A stretch of DNA of 64,000 nt from Erythrobacteraceae bacterium CCH12-C2 (lineage in GTDB: Bacteria; Pseudomonadota; Alphaproteobacteria; Sphingomonadales; Sphingomonadaceae): the NCBI GenBank assembly GCA_001556995.1, contig LSKF01000050.1, positions 91,719-155,718 on the forward strand, read 5' to 3'. Below, one piece after another: positions 43,471 through 53,830 of this stretch (position 1 is its first letter; the number at the start of each line of letters is the position of its first letter). A program made the position numbers and the translations under genes. The notes under the pieces were generated by a model. The model did not search any database. It saw only the letters and a program-made list of their open reading frames with translations, and was not told where the DNA came from.

Positions 43471-44268
43471 GTCGAGCAGGCCATAGGGTTGTCCGGTCCC
43501 AGCTTGCAGCGCCTGATCCGCAGCGATGCGGGCCTTGTTTGCCGGATTGTCCCACGCGCGCTCGATGGCCTCGCCATAGGCCCACTCGTCGACAGGTGCG
43601 CCAACAAACGACTGATCATCGACGCTCCAGACCCGCTCCAGCCCAGGCCTTGCGGCAAGCTGCGCTGCGATCAATTCGGTCTCGCTTTTCCTTGTCAGAT
43701 GCGCTTGCAGGTAGGCCACGAGTTCGATTGTCAGGCCCTGATCGACCCGCCGTTCGGCAGCAGGCAGACGGAACCATTGCACCGTTGCCGATGCCGGTTC
43801 TCCAGCGGCCAGGAACACCAGCGCGAGACGGCGTCGCTGCGCAGCTGACGGCGTTGCAGGCCAATCTGCCAGCATTCGCTCAGCCTCGGCATCGGCGGCT
43901 GTCACGTCGAGCCCGACAGCATTGCCGGCAGCGGCAGGGTCACAACAATAGGCTTCGGCCGCCTCCGCGTGCCGTTCGCCCTGACGACGCATGGCATCGC
44001 ATTGGAGGGCGGATATGTTCTCGCTGGCAACCGCAGTTGGCCTCCATTTCTCAAGTCGCTGGAGGATTGGCTCAACCATGTCCGGCGTGAAGCTGTTCGG
44101 CAAGTTCGAGAGGTGGGGGGAACCGACCACGAGCACTTTATTGGGGCGACCGACGGGGCGATCCTCCAGCGCATCGGGCCGAAATAGTGGCTCATAGCTC
44201 TGGACGTTGACCATGCCCGAGCTAGCTGCTGTCACCGACAGAAGGACTGCGGCGAACCGTAAAATCAT
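43465..44268 (-). CDS. Exported protein of unknown function (DUF5694-like), probably truncated at the C-terminus
   Basis: About 267 residues. The signal peptide is MILRFAAVLLSVTAASS with the ATG at 44268. The mature N-terminus has KVLVVGSPHLSNLPNSFTPD, the sort of opening seen in DUF5694 and TraB-like proteins. The following region is helical, with ASENISALQCDAMRRQGERH and AAAERRVDQGLTIELVAYLQ. The protein ends abruptly at GQPYGLLDM, where its stop codon lies inside the integrase remnant junction. That suggests the natural C-terminus was lost in the same deletion. Whether it is functional is unknown. Confidence 0.6.
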   Translation of the reverse strand: MILRFAAVLLSVTAASSGMVNVQSYEPLFRPDALEDRPVGRPNKVLVVGSPHLSNLPNSFTPDMVEPILQRLEKWRPTAVASENISALQCDAMRRQGERHAEAAEAYCCDPAAAGNAVGLDVTAADAEAERMLADWPATPSAAQRRRLALVFLAAGEPASATVQWFRLPAAERRVDQGLTIELVAYLQAHLTRKSETELIAAQLAARPGLERVWSVDDQSFVGAPVDEWAYGEAIERAWDNPANKARIAADQALQAGTGQPYGLLDM

Positions 44269-44339
44269 GCTCCTAACTTCACCGTATTGCTGAATTAATA
44301 CCGATGGTAAGAAGTGGTCATTGACCCGGCCAGACGCCT

Positions 44340-45593
44340 TCAATTCCGACCATGATAGGCCCGACGGGTGAGCTTTCCGACAGCACGCAGAAGGCGCGCC
44401 TCTGCCAGCAGCACGTCGCTGCGGCTGCGCGCAACATCCAGTTCAGCCGCGCGAAGGCTTTGCTCCGCGATCAGCAGATCGAGCGTGTTTCGAATACCGA
44501 GTTCGTACTCAGCACGAACGCCGCTAAGCGCAATCTCGGCAGATTGTAGCGCTTGTCGGCCCGCTTCAAGACGCTGCTGCGCCCCGCGCAGCGATGCCCA
44601 AGCACCGTCGGTTGCCCGGATCGCTTCACGACGCGCCGCGTCGACCGCAAACTCCTCGGCTCGCGCATTGGCCTGTGCCTCGCGGATACGCGACGGAACG
44701 AAGCCGCCGGTCACAAGAGGCATTCGAAACGCAAGTCCCACCGTCCCGAAGCGCTCGGATGGCGAGGCATTGCCGCCCCCGCCGAGGCCCGAGGCCTGAC
44801 CGCCCGTTACCTGCAAATCTACATTCGGTGCCCTCTCCGCCTGCGCCCCGCCGATCCGTGCCCGCGCGGAAGCAGACAGCGCAACCCGTTCCAGCAATCG
44901 GGGGTTATGGGCTTCGGCGAGAGTGCGCGCGGACGCAAGGTCTGGCGGCATTGCGCTGGACGAAGCCGCGCTCGGCTCCAGAACTGCCGCCTCCCGACCC
45001 ACAACGGCAAGATAATCCGCGCGTGCCCGCCCCAAGGCAGCCTGCGCATCCGCCAGATTGCCGAGAACACCGGCGCGCTGGGCTTCGAGCTGCGCGACGT
45101 CGGTGAGTGTAGCCTGTCCGCTGTCGAACCGGACCTGCGCCTCTTCGACCTGCCGGTCCAGGCGCTCGATCCCGATCCGGGCAATTCGCTCGGCCTCCTG
45201 TGCAAACAGGATGTCCGCAAATGCCGCAACAACGGATTCCAGCACGGCGGCCTCACGCTCGCGGAGCCGTTCGCGTCCGGCATCGACTTCGGCTTCAGCC
45301 GCGCGGACGGCAGCCGAGACGCGACCGCCCGTCCACAGCGGCAGCCTGCTGGTGATGGTCAGGTCGCCCCGGTCGCCGGTGCCGGTCTGCAATCCTGCGT
45401 CCAGATCAATGGTCGGTCGCCCGGCGGCACGGGCCTGTTCGGGGGTTTCGGCCAAAGCTTCCTGCCTTGCGCCCGCTTCTGCGAGGTCGGGATTGCTCGC
45501 ATAGGCATCAGCAATTGCTTCCACGAGGGTCTGGCCCCGCGCGGGGGCCGCCAAGGCGGTGATCAAAACGCACAGCGCGACCAGCCTAATCAT
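44340..45593 (-). CDS. TolC family outer membrane efflux protein
   Basis: About 417 residues: signal peptide MIRLVALCVLITALAAPARG, then two TolC/OEP repeats of coiled coil and beta strands, including VVAAFADILFAQEAERIARI and GEVRAEYELGIRNTLDLLIA-like second-repeat sequence (here VRAEYELGIRNTLDLL). It forms the outer-membrane channel for the ABC export system encoded upstream on the same strand. The ATG at 45593 overlaps the upstream permease gene by eight bases, confirming co-expression. It is the last gene of the export operon. Confidence 0.88.
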   Translation of the reverse strand: MIRLVALCVLITALAAPARGQTLVEAIADAYASNPDLAEAGARQEALAETPEQARAAGRPTIDLDAGLQTGTGDRGDLTITSRLPLWTGGRVSAAVRAAEAEVDAGRERLREREAAVLESVVAAFADILFAQEAERIARIGIERLDRQVEEAQVRFDSGQATLTDVAQLEAQRAGVLGNLADAQAALGRARADYLAVVGREAAVLEPSAASSSAMPPDLASARTLAEAHNPRLLERVALSASARARIGGAQAERAPNVDLQVTGGQASGLGGGGNASPSERFGTVGLAFRMPLVTGGFVPSRIREAQANARAEEFAVDAARREAIRATDGAWASLRGAQQRLEAGRQALQSAEIALSGVRAEYELGIRNTLDLLIAEQSLRAAELDVARSRSDVLLAEARLLRAVGKLTRRAYHGRN

Positions 45594-48006
45594 GACGCAA
45601 GGCATCCGCAGGCGTGATCCCGCTGGCACGCAGCGAATGCGCCAGAACCGTGACCACCGCGATCGCGGTGGCGAGGATGCTGGCGGCAAGGAAATAGATC
45701 GGCGAAAGCGCGATCCTCTCGGAGAACCCGGACAGCCATTCGCGCATCGCAAGCCATGCCAGCGGCCAGGCGATGACATTAGCGATCAGCACCGGACGCA
45801 GGAACTGACCGATCAGCAGCCGCGCAATCGCCGACGAACTCGCACCAAGCGACTTGCGGATGCCGATCTCGCGCACCCGGCGCGCCGTGTTGAACGCCGC
45901 CAACCCGTAAAGACCAAGCGCGCCGACGATAACCGCAAGCACGGTTCCGAAAGCAAACAGACGCGAGCGCTGGACGTCGCCTTCGAGATAACGCTGATAG
46001 AGCAGCGCATTGACGGAGTTTCCTTCAAAGGGAACGCTCGCTGCGCGTTGTTGCCAGACGGCCTCGATCCGTTCCACCACGGGTTGCGGATCGCCCGCGT
46101 GGCGGATGGTCAGCCATGGTGTAAAATCGCCATCCTTCATCAAGGTATAGGCAAACGGCTGAATTTTCTCGGTCGGATTGTTGAAGTTGATGTTTTCGAT
46201 CACACCGACAACCGTGAACACATCGGCGGTTTTGAACTCGGCACCTACGGCATCCTCGGATTTGGCATATCCGAGAGCCTCGGCGGCGGCGCGATTGATC
46301 AGGACATTCACGTTGCGTGACTTTACCGTGTCTCCCGGCTTCAGAGGGGTCTCCTGCCGGACGGGAGTGATGTCCGCCGGGAACCGGACCGGGTCAAATG
46401 CCCGCCCGGCGAGCAGGCGGACACCATAGACATCAACGGAACTGGGCCCGACGATGCCTTCGAGCAAATCGACCTCGACCGGAAAATCGCCGCCCGATGA
46501 CTTGCTAATGCTGAAGGAGCCGCCTGTAGGAACCACGCCCGAGATTGCCGTGCCCGTCACACCCGGTATCGTCGCGATCTCCCGGCGGATCGCATCGCGC
46601 TGGGCAATATCGAGATTGGGGTTCGCGAAGGACGATATCATGATCAGCCCCTCGCGCTCATAGCCGAGATCCACCGATTGCAGGTGCCGCGCCTGCGCGA
46701 ACAGGACGGCGGTGCAGATCATCAGCGCGATGGCGACGGCGAACTGGGTCACCACCAGCACGGCGCGCAGAAAGGCCCCGCGCCGCCCGGTGCCGGGCGA
46801 ACGGTTGGAACTCAAGACGGCAGCGGGCTGGAAGCGGGAGAGCACGAAGGCCGGGTATGCGCCCGCGGCGATACCCGTTACGAGGATCACCACGGCGAGC
46901 GGCGCGAGTATGCCCTGCGCGCCGAGATACGCGATTTCCAGAGACAACCCGCCTGCTGCATTGATGAAAGGCAACGCCAATTCTGCGAGCGCCAGTCCGG
47001 CGATCCCGGCCAGCACCGCAGCCCCCAGCGATTCCCCCAGAAACCGTCCGATCAGGCTGGAGCGCAATGCACCCACCACCTTGCGCAGCGCAACCTCTCG
47101 CGCCCGCAGATCGGCGCGCGCGGTTGCCAGATTGACGTAATTGATGATGGCGAGGCCAAGCGCAATCAAGCCGAGAACGCCCAGAGTGGCGACCACGACG
47201 CGATCACGCGGGTCTTTCAGATGCTGGGACGCCAGCGGCACGATGACCTCGGTCACTTTGATGAAATTGTCTGGCCCTCGAAAATTGGGGTCGGGGTGAC
47301 GCGCGTTGAAGACCTTCAGGTTGCGCTGCATCGCTGCGGCAGCTGCCGCATCGGGAAACCGCAGAAAGGTCGTGACACCAGCCGACCCCTCGAAAAAGGG
47401 CTCCTGGTCCGGCATCAAGCGGGCCATGATCTGCGGGCGATAGGTCATCGCCTCGGGCATGTCCTCGATCACTGCAGCGACCCTGAGAACGCGTTCCTCG
47501 GTGCCCAACACCAGCGTAATCGTTTGTCCCAGCGGATCGCCAGCTCGCAGGTGCTTTGCCGCTGCGCTTGCGGTCAAAACAGCACCATCGGGCCGGGCCA
47601 GAGCGACCCCGGTGTCTCCTGAAAGAGCGCGCATGGGAAAAAGATCGAAATAGGCCGGATCAACCAGACCGACCTTCTCCTTAACCGCCTGTCCGCGCGC
47701 GCGCACGGTTGCATCAGCCGCGATCAGTCTTGCGCCTCTGGTGCCGGGATAATCGGCTTGGAGTAGCGTTATCATATCGATGCGGGAGGGGATCACGACC
47801 GGTTCGGCATCGCCGAACTGCAACTTGCGGTCCACCACCCACACCTTGTCAGCACCGGGCAGCACATTGTCGAAGCTGGTTTCGAACCGCACGAAAAGGA
47901 ACAGGATCAGAAACACCGCGATCCCCAACGCCAGTCCGCCTAGGTTGATCAGCGCAAAGCGCGGATGGCGGCCGAAGGATCGAAACAGGGTCGCAGCGAT
48001 GTTCAC
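45586..48006 (-). CDS. FtsX-type ABC transporter permease (second of two)
   Basis: About 806 residues in the MacB/FtsX permease class: N-terminal helix (ALINLGGLALGIAVFLILFL), a large periplasmic MacB-type domain, an FtsX core ([25 protein letters not shown] region), a second periplasmic domain, and a C-terminal FtsX core with [20 protein letters not shown]. The start is GTG 48006, with GGAGGA five bases upstream. It is a clear paralogue of the permease gene just before it. Expected to move lipoproteins, peptides or antibiotics mechanically from the periplasm through TolC. Confidence 0.87.
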   Translation of the reverse strand: MNIAATLFRSFGRHPRFALINLGGLALGIAVFLILFLFVRFETSFDNVLPGADKVWVVDRKLQFGDAEPVVIPSRIDMITLLQADYPGTRGARLIAADATVRARGQAVKEKVGLVDPAYFDLFPMRALSGDTGVALARPDGAVLTASAAAKHLRAGDPLGQTITLVLGTEERVLRVAAVIEDMPEAMTYRPQIMARLMPDQEPFFEGSAGVTTFLRFPDAAAAAAMQRNLKVFNARHPDPNFRGPDNFIKVTEVIVPLASQHLKDPRDRVVVATLGVLGLIALGLAIINYVNLATARADLRAREVALRKVVGALRSSLIGRFLGESLGAAVLAGIAGLALAELALPFINAAGGLSLEIAYLGAQGILAPLAVVILVTGIAAGAYPAFVLSRFQPAAVLSSNRSPGTGRRGAFLRAVLVVTQFAVAIALMICTAVLFAQARHLQSVDLGYEREGLIMISSFANPNLDIAQRDAIRREIATIPGVTGTAISGVVPTGGSFSISKSSGGDFPVEVDLLEGIVGPSSVDVYGVRLLAGRAFDPVRFPADITPVRQETPLKPGDTVKSRNVNVLINRAAAEALGYAKSEDAVGAEFKTADVFTVVGVIENINFNNPTEKIQPFAYTLMKDGDFTPWLTIRHAGDPQPVVERIEAVWQQRAASVPFEGNSVNALLYQRYLEGDVQRSRLFAFGTVLAVIVGALGLYGLAAFNTARRVREIGIRKSLGASSSAIARLLIGQFLRPVLIANVIAWPLAWLAMREWLSGFSERIALSPIYFLAASILATAIAVVTVLAHSLRASGITPADALRHD

Positions 48007-48033
48007 GAAAGTCCTCCGGTGTCGAAGCAACCA

Positions 48034-50448
48034 TCAATCATGGCGCAGAGCCCATGCCGGTGCGGCCCGCGCTGCCCGCAGCGATTGGCCCAGAACTGTC
48101 AGCCCCGCGATGAGCGCCGCCAGCACTCCCGCGCCGAGAAAATAGAGCGGCGACAGCGCGATCCTGTCATCGAAACCCGCCAGCCAACGGCTCATCGCGG
48201 CCCAGGCGAGCGGCCAGGCGATCAGGTTGGCGAGCAACACCGGCTGCAGAAACTGCTGCACCAGCAGCCGCACAATATCGCCGCGCGTGGCGCCAAGCGC
48301 CTTGCGGATGCCGATTTCGCGCACCCGGCGCGCGGTGTTGAAGGAGGCCAGACCCCACAGCCCGACCACTCCGATCAGCACCGCCAGCCCGGCGCCGATA
48401 CCGAACAGGCGCGCGGCGCGTTCGTCCTCGGCATATTGCTCGCGCAGGCTCGCAACCCCGGTCTCAGCCTCGAAGGGAAGATCTCCGGCAACGCTGATCC
48501 ACGCCTCGCGCGCGGCATCGGTGGTTACCTGCGGGTCACCGGTGAATCGCAAGGTCAGCGGGCCGTAACGCGGGTCCTCGTAATAGGTGTAATAGGTCGG
48601 ATCGATCGGCTCGCGGGGGGAGAGGAATCGCATGTCGTTGACCACGCCGACAATCGTCCACGGCGGCGCACCGCGGCCGATTTGCTGGCCAATCGCATCG
48701 GCAGGATCCTTGTAACCCAGTGCGCGCAGCAGCAGCGCGTTGATCACGACATTGCGCGGCTCTTCCCATTCGCGGTCGGTCGCGTCGTCCAATCCGTATT
48801 CATCGCCAAGAAAGCGGCCAGCGAGCAGCTTCGTCCCATAGGTTTCGAAGAACTTCGGACCAATGGCAACCCGCCGCATGGAGATGGGTGCGCTGCCGTC
48901 TTGCGTGAAGGTATCGACATTGTTCGAGCCGCTGCCGCCGGGAACGCTGTCGCTGATCGCCAGCGATCGCACAGAAGGGACGGCTGCCATGCGGGTCACA
49001 ATGGCGCGGCGCTGGGCCTCTTCTTCCGCCCAGCTCATCGACCGGATCAACAGCAACCCTTCGCGGTCAAACCCGAGATCGGCGCTGCGCAGATGCTGGA
49101 TCTGGGCGAACAGCACGCCCGTCCCGATCATGAAGGCAATCGCAAGTGCGAACTGGGCGGCCACCAGTGCCTGACGAAGGCGGGTCCCTGCCTGTCCCCC
49201 ACCGGGCGCCTTGGCCGAAGCAAGCACACTCGCTGCAGCAAAGCGCGACAGCATGAAGGCAGGATAGGCGCCCGCCACGACACCGATCAGGAGAACCAGC
49301 AACACCAAGGGCAGGATCACCCCCTGCTGACCAAGATACTGCAGTGACAGCTTCAATTCGCCAGCTGCGTTGACGAATGGCAGCGCGAGCTCGACCAGTG
49401 CCAGCCCGACCACACCCGCCAGCGCCGCAGTGCCGATGGCTTCGCCCAGGAACTGGCGGATCAGCGCCCCCTGATTGGCACCCAGAACCTTGCGCATCGC
49501 CACTTCGCGGGCGCGCAAGGCCGCGCGGGCGGTGGCGAGGTTCACATAATTGACGATAGCGATCAGCAGGGTCAGCGCACCGACAATGCCCAACGTGTTC
49601 ACCGTCTGACGGCGGCTGTCGGGCTCCCGACCCTGCGGGGTCAGGTGCATATCGGCAATCGGTAGGAGGTTGATGCCGATCCGCTTGCTGGCCTTTTCTC
49701 CGTAAGCGCTGAGGGCGCGCTGATCGACAAAAGTATCCGTCCCGGCTTCGAAGCGAGCGGCCTCCTCTGGGCTTTCAAAACGCAGGAAAGTCTGGACCGA
49801 CGTGCTGCCCCAATTGCGCCACCAAGGGCTCTCAATATCGTCTGGCAGACGGGTGAGCATGGTGAAATCAAGTTCGCTGCTGGGCGGCAAATCCTCGAAC
49901 ACCCCGGCGATCCTGAGTGGCCGGATCTCGCCGTCGATATTGACCGTGATGCTTTGGCCAACCGCTTCAGCAGCGCCGAAGTAGCGCATAGCGATGCTGC
50001 GCGACACCAGGACGTTCGCCGGATCAGCCAGCGCACCACGCGCCGTCCCCGCCACCATCGGCAGCGCAAACACGTCAAGGAAGCTGTCGTCGACACGCTT
50101 CAGCTGCTCGGCAGTGGCGAGTCCGTTCTCGATGACGGAAGCGCTGACCGGCTCGATCCGCGTGCCAACGATGCCCGGGAAGTCCTCGCGTAATTGCTCC
50201 AGCAGGCCGCCCATCGTCCAGTGATGTCGGCCACTAAAGGGCTGGTCCGGCGCCCGCACATCGGTCTGAACTAGATAGACCTTGTCATGTCCCGGCAGCC
50301 ACTTCTCGAAGCCGGTCTCAAACCGCACGTAGAGGCCGAGCACGATGATGGTGGCAATACCGATGGCGAGCCCGCCGATATTGAGCGCCGCGTAGACCCG
50401 GTGCCGCGTCAGCGACCGGTAAAGCGAGAGAAGTGCAAAGCTGTTCAC
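48034..50448 (-). CDS. FtsX-type ABC transporter permease (first of two)
   Basis: A protein of 804 residues with the same layout as its downstream paralogue: N-terminal helix ([20 protein letters not shown]), periplasmic domain, first FtsX core ([20 protein letters not shown]), second periplasmic domain, and C-terminal core with [20 protein letters not shown]. It starts with GTG at 50448, whose GTGA overlaps the ATPase stop codon. Tandem permeases served by one ATPase could form a heterodimer. Confidence 0.88.
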   Translation of the reverse strand: MNSFALLSLYRSLTRHRVYAALNIGGLAIGIATIIVLGLYVRFETGFEKWLPGHDKVYLVQTDVRAPDQPFSGRHHWTMGGLLEQLREDFPGIVGTRIEPVSASVIENGLATAEQLKRVDDSFLDVFALPMVAGTARGALADPANVLVSRSIAMRYFGAAEAVGQSITVNIDGEIRPLRIAGVFEDLPPSSELDFTMLTRLPDDIESPWWRNWGSTSVQTFLRFESPEEAARFEAGTDTFVDQRALSAYGEKASKRIGINLLPIADMHLTPQGREPDSRRQTVNTLGIVGALTLLIAIVNYVNLATARAALRAREVAMRKVLGANQGALIRQFLGEAIGTAALAGVVGLALVELALPFVNAAGELKLSLQYLGQQGVILPLVLLVLLIGVVAGAYPAFMLSRFAAASVLASAKAPGGGQAGTRLRQALVAAQFALAIAFMIGTGVLFAQIQHLRSADLGFDREGLLLIRSMSWAEEEAQRRAIVTRMAAVPSVRSLAISDSVPGGSGSNNVDTFTQDGSAPISMRRVAIGPKFFETYGTKLLAGRFLGDEYGLDDATDREWEEPRNVVINALLLRALGYKDPADAIGQQIGRGAPPWTIVGVVNDMRFLSPREPIDPTYYTYYEDPRYGPLTLRFTGDPQVTTDAAREAWISVAGDLPFEAETGVASLREQYAEDERAARLFGIGAGLAVLIGVVGLWGLASFNTARRVREIGIRKALGATRGDIVRLLVQQFLQPVLLANLIAWPLAWAAMSRWLAGFDDRIALSPLYFLGAGVLAALIAGLTVLGQSLRAARAAPAWALRHD

Positions 50449-51122
50449 AGCGCACGCATCGCCGAGGCGACGATCCGCCCATCGAGCATGTCGATCCGGC
50501 GCTTCGCCATGTCGGCATGGCTGGGCGAGTGCGTGACCATCACGATGGTGGAGCCGCTTTCGTTGAGCGTGGTGAGAATGTTCATCACCTGCTCGCCGTT
50601 GGCGGTATCGAGGTTGCCGGTCGGTTCGTCGGCAAGGATCAGCTTGGGGTCGCCCACGATGGCGCGGGCAATCGCAGCACGTTGCTGCTGTCCGCCTGAA
50701 AGCTGATGTGGGAAGTGCCGCGCGCGGTGAGCGATGCCGATCCGGTCCATCGCGGCGGCAACCTTCGCCTTGCGGTCGCTCACATCCTTGCGATAGGCGA
50801 GGCCCAGTGCGACGTTCTCCTCGATCGTCAGCTCATCGATCAGATTGAAGCTCTGGAAAACGAAGCCGAGCGCGGCCGCGCGGAACTTCGCAAGCTCGCT
50901 TTCGGGCAATTGCGCCAGATCGCGCCCGCCGAACAGGTATTTGCCGGAGGTCGGCCGGTCGATCGTGCCAAGCGTGTTGAGCAGCGTCGACTTGCCGCAG
51001 CCCGATGGCCCCATGATCGCCACAAACTCGCCCTCGGCAATGGCGAGATCGATCCCGGCAAGTGCGGTCGTCTCGACCTCGTCAGACCGGTAGCGTCGCT
51101 CGATCGCCTGCAATTCGATCAT
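50445..51122 (-). CDS. ABC transporter ATPase (MacB/LolD type)
   Basis: 225 residues. Walker [11 protein letters not shown]-loop FQSFNL, signature LSGGQQQR, Walker [10 protein letters not shown] and H-loop VTHSP are all complete. It belongs to the LolD/MacB-like ATPases that pair with FtsX permeases to drive tripartite export. The ATG at 51122 ([12 protein letters not shown]) is used; the longer reading to 51578 runs antisense to the adaptor gene's 3' half and is rejected. Confidence 0.93.
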   Translation of the reverse strand: MIELQAIERRYRSDEVETTALAGIDLAIAEGEFVAIMGPSGCGKSTLLNTLGTIDRPTSGKYLFGGRDLAQLPESELAKFRAAALGFVFQSFNLIDELTIEENVALGLAYRKDVSDRKAKVAAAMDRIGIAHRARHFPHQLSGGQQQRAAIARAIVGDPKLILADEPTGNLDTANGEQVMNILTTLNESGSTIVMVTHSPSHADMAKRRIDMLDGRIVASAMRAL

Positions 51123-51142
51123 GTCAGTCTTCCTCTTCGGGC

Positions 51143-52438
51143 TTAGCGGATGTTCAGCAGATCGCCTTCGATCTGCGCAAGATTGGTAGTGATGATGACC
51201 TCGCCCGGCTTGAGCCCGGACAGGATCTCGACCTGCCGCGGATTGCGCCGACCGACTTCGATGGTGCGGCGGCGTGCCTGGTCGCCATTGGCATCGAGCA
51301 CGAAAACGCTGTTGCCGCCCTCGGTTAGCCACCCGCCCATCGGGACAACCAATGCGCGGGTGGCGGCTCCCAGCTGAATACGGACGTCGAGAGTCTGGCC
51401 GCGGTTTAGCCGCGCTTTCACGGCACCTGCGAACGCAAGCTCCACGCGAAAGCGGCCATTGCTCACCGTCGGCAGAACCTTGGCGACCAACAGCTTTGAA
51501 CCATCCGCCGTCTGACCGGTCTGGCCCGCGCGAACCCGCCCGAGGTAAAATTCGTCGACCTCGGCAACCAGCTTCCATTCGCTTTCGCTGTCGATCTGTC
51601 CGGCCGGGTCGCCAGCGGCGAGGGTTTGGCCAGGCTGCAGCGTGAAATTTGTTAGCCTTCCGCTGCGCGGCGCGCGGATTGTGAGGGCATCCAGGCTCTC
51701 GCGCAACGCGCCGAGCGTGCTTTGCAGCCGCCCACGCGTCTGATCGAGCATCGTCCCTTGCGCAGCAGTAAAGCGCTGTTCGGACAGCATTCCCCGCTTG
51801 AGCTCGTCCACCCGGCCGCGCTGGAATTCAACCTCGGCAACGTAACGCTGGATTCCGGCATCGGACAGAAAGCCGCGTTCGTGCAATTGCCGCCGGGCCT
51901 CGTATTCGCGCGTGGCCTCGACCAGATCATACTGCGCCTGCGAGAGCTGCGCCTTGCGGTCGGCCTGGCTGCGGGCAATGCCAAGGTTTTCGCTGGCTAC
52001 TCCGCCAAGCTGGCTGGCGATCTGGGCTTCCTGGGTCATCACCTGCAGGCGCAATTCGGGATTGGCGAGCTGCGCCAGCGCCTGGCCCTGTGTGACCAGC
52101 GCGCCATCTTCGACCAGCAGAGCTTCGACCTGCCCGCCGCTCATCACGCCCACCAACGTCGTCACCGCCGGCGCGACCTCGGCGCGCACCGGCAAGTAAT
52201 CCTCGAAACTGGCAAGCTCGACCCGGCCTGTCACGATCGTATCAGCATCGATGTCAGCCGATCCGCTGGCGGGCACAATTGCCCACAGGGCCGCTCCCAC
52301 CAGGATGACCGCGATCGCAATGATGAAACCGCGCCGCAGCCGCCATTTGCCGCGCCGAGGCGTGATCGCACGGTCCATCCCGGCACCCGGCAGCGGCGGC
52401 GAAGAAAGATTTGCGTCTGAACCGGTTTGCTCCATCAT
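51143..52438 (-). CDS. Periplasmic adaptor (HlyD/MacA family) of the export system
   Basis: 431 residues. A short cytosolic tail and one membrane helix (GFIIAIAVILVGAALWAIVP) precede a barrel-sandwich (lipoyl-like) region, a long coiled-coil hairpin (AQIASQLGGVASENLGIARS, YDLVEATREYEARRQLHERG), and beta-barrel domains ending VLDANGDQARRRTIEVGRRN. It bridges the permeases to TolC. It is the first gene of the operon. A three-half-site operator candidate lies about 90-120 bases upstream of its ATG, inside the divergent regulator gene. Confidence 0.89.
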   Translation of the reverse strand: MMEQTGSDANLSSPPLPGAGMDRAITPRRGKWRLRRGFIIAIAVILVGAALWAIVPASGSADIDADTIVTGRVELASFEDYLPVRAEVAPAVTTLVGVMSGGQVEALLVEDGALVTQGQALAQLANPELRLQVMTQEAQIASQLGGVASENLGIARSQADRKAQLSQAQYDLVEATREYEARRQLHERGFLSDAGIQRYVAEVEFQRGRVDELKRGMLSEQRFTAAQGTMLDQTRGRLQSTLGALRESLDALTIRAPRSGRLTNFTLQPGQTLAAGDPAGQIDSESEWKLVAEVDEFYLGRVRAGQTGQTADGSKLLVAKVLPTVSNGRFRVELAFAGAVKARLNRGQTLDVRIQLGAATRALVVPMGGWLTEGGNSVFVLDANGDQARRRTIEVGRRNPRQVEILSGLKPGEVIITTNLAQIEGDLLNIR

Positions 52439-52480
52439 GATCGCATTATTGCCCGATCACGCTGATTTACCTAAACCCTT

Positions 52481-53830
52481 ATGAAACCTGCAAATTCAAG
52501 CTCCGCCGCGACACGCGAACGTTCAGGTTCGGACACACTGTCCGGTTCCGGACAGTCGCATCGCCCGTCAAGCGGCACCGCGCGGACGATTCTGCTGATC
52601 GACGACAATAATGATGTCGCCCGCGCTGTCGAAATCGCCTTCCGCATGGCGGGACACAGTGTCGAGCGCGCCGACAATGCGCAGGATGCCTATTCCCGGC
52701 TGGCCCTGCGCCGCTTCGATGCAATCATCCTCGATCTCAATTTCACGCCAAGAAAGACCGACGGGTCTGAGGGACTGGCCTGCCTCGCGCGCATTTTGGC
52801 TGACGATCCGGGCGCATGTGTGGTCTTGCTGACAGCGCATGGCGGCGTCCGCATCGCCGTGACCGCGATGCAGGCGGGCGCGCGCGACTTTGCGGTGAAG
52901 CCCTGGAACAACGCCGATCTGATCGCCAAGGTGGAGGCCGCAATTGCCCGCACGCCGATGGCAAAGGCCGGGTCAATCCCGGCTGCAAGCACGGCTGAAA
53001 CGGATCGCGCCGCCGTGCCAGTCCAACCCGCGATCCTGCTCGGCGAATGTCCGGCCATCGTGGCTTTGCGCGATCTGATCCGCCGGATCGGGCCGACCGG
53101 CGCGGGCGTCACCATCACCGGGCCATCGGGAAGCGGCAGAAGCCTTGCCGCCATGGCGCTGCACGCATCGTCCCCCCACGCTTCGCAAAACCCCGTTCGG
53201 GTCGATCTGCGCGACGCTTCGCAATCGGCGCAGCTTCCCGAAGCTCAGGGCACACTGATCCTGCGCCACGCGGATCGCCTTGACGAGATCGCGCAGCAGA
53301 ACCTGCTCGCCCTGCTGCCCCCGAGCGCGCGTCTGATTGCCATTGTCGATGATGTGGATCTGATCATCCCGGCGCTGCGCCGCCAGATCGCGGTGGTCGA
53401 GCTGAGGCTTCCGCCTCTGGCCGAACGCGGGGAGGATGTGGTGCTGCTCGCCCGGCATTTTCTGCGCCTCGCTGCGGAGCGCCATGGCCGCCCGCTGCGC
53501 CCGCTCAGCGAAGGCGCGCTGGACGCAATCCGAGCGGCGCGCTGGAGCGACGAAGTGCGCGGTCTGTCCTTGGCGGCCGAGCGGGCGGTGGTGCTGGACG
53601 ATGGCGCAATGATCGGACCCGAGGCTTTCGCTGCGGCCGCCCTTTCGCCGCCCGTCGCTGCGTCGAGCGGCGGTCCGGCTGCGGCGGCAAAATTTGATCT
53701 CGATCAGACCGAAAAGGCCCTGATTCAGGCGGCGCTGCGCGAATATGGGCACAATATCAGCCATGCCGCGCAGGCTCTCGGCCTCAGCCGGGCGAGCCTC
53801 TATCGCCGCATGGAACGTCATGGCCTCTAG
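52481..53830 (+). CDS. NtrC-like response regulator with degenerate AAA+ domain
   Basis: 449 residues: a low-complexity lead (1-35), receiver domain (36-155) with LLIDDNND, Asp85 in LDLNF, Thr118 and Lys140 in VKPWN, a reduced AAA+ region (185-350), and a Fis-type helix-turn-helix (HNISHAAQALGLSRASLYRR). The AAA+ part is unusual. Walker A is GPSGSGRS (Arg for Lys), the GAFTGA loop that contacts sigma-54 is absent, and Walker B is GTLILRHADRL with no acidic pair. It is thus unlikely to activate sigma-54 and may act as an ordinary activator. It is divergent from the export operon and followed by its kinase. Confidence 0.85.
   Translation: MKPANSSSAATRERSGSDTLSGSGQSHRPSSGTARTILLIDDNNDVARAVEIAFRMAGHSVERADNAQDAYSRLALRRFDAIILDLNFTPRKTDGSEGLACLARILADDPGACVVLLTAHGGVRIAVTAMQAGARDFAVKPWNNADLIAKVEAAIARTPMAKAGSIPAASTAETDRAAVPVQPAILLGECPAIVALRDLIRRIGPTGAGVTITGPSGSGRSLAAMALHASSPHASQNPVRVDLRDASQSAQLPEAQGTLILRHADRLDEIAQQNLLALLPPSARLIAIVDDVDLIIPALRRQIAVVELRLPPLAERGEDVVLLARHFLRLAAERHGRPLRPLSEGALDAIRAARWSDEVRGLSLAAERAVVLDDGAMIGPEAFAAAALSPPVAASSGGPAAAAKFDLDQTEKALIQAALREYGHNISHAAQALGLSRASLYRRMERHGL
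52530..52555. promoter_or_regulatory. Three-half-site operator candidate for the export operon
   Basis: CGGACA (52530-52535), CAC, then the perfect palindrome CTGTCCGG-TT-CCGGACAG (52538-52555): three alternating half-sites in 26 bases. It lies within codons 17-25 of the regulator gene and 92-117 bases upstream of the adaptor ATG. It probably binds the Fis-domain regulator to control the divergent export operon. Confidence 0.6.
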
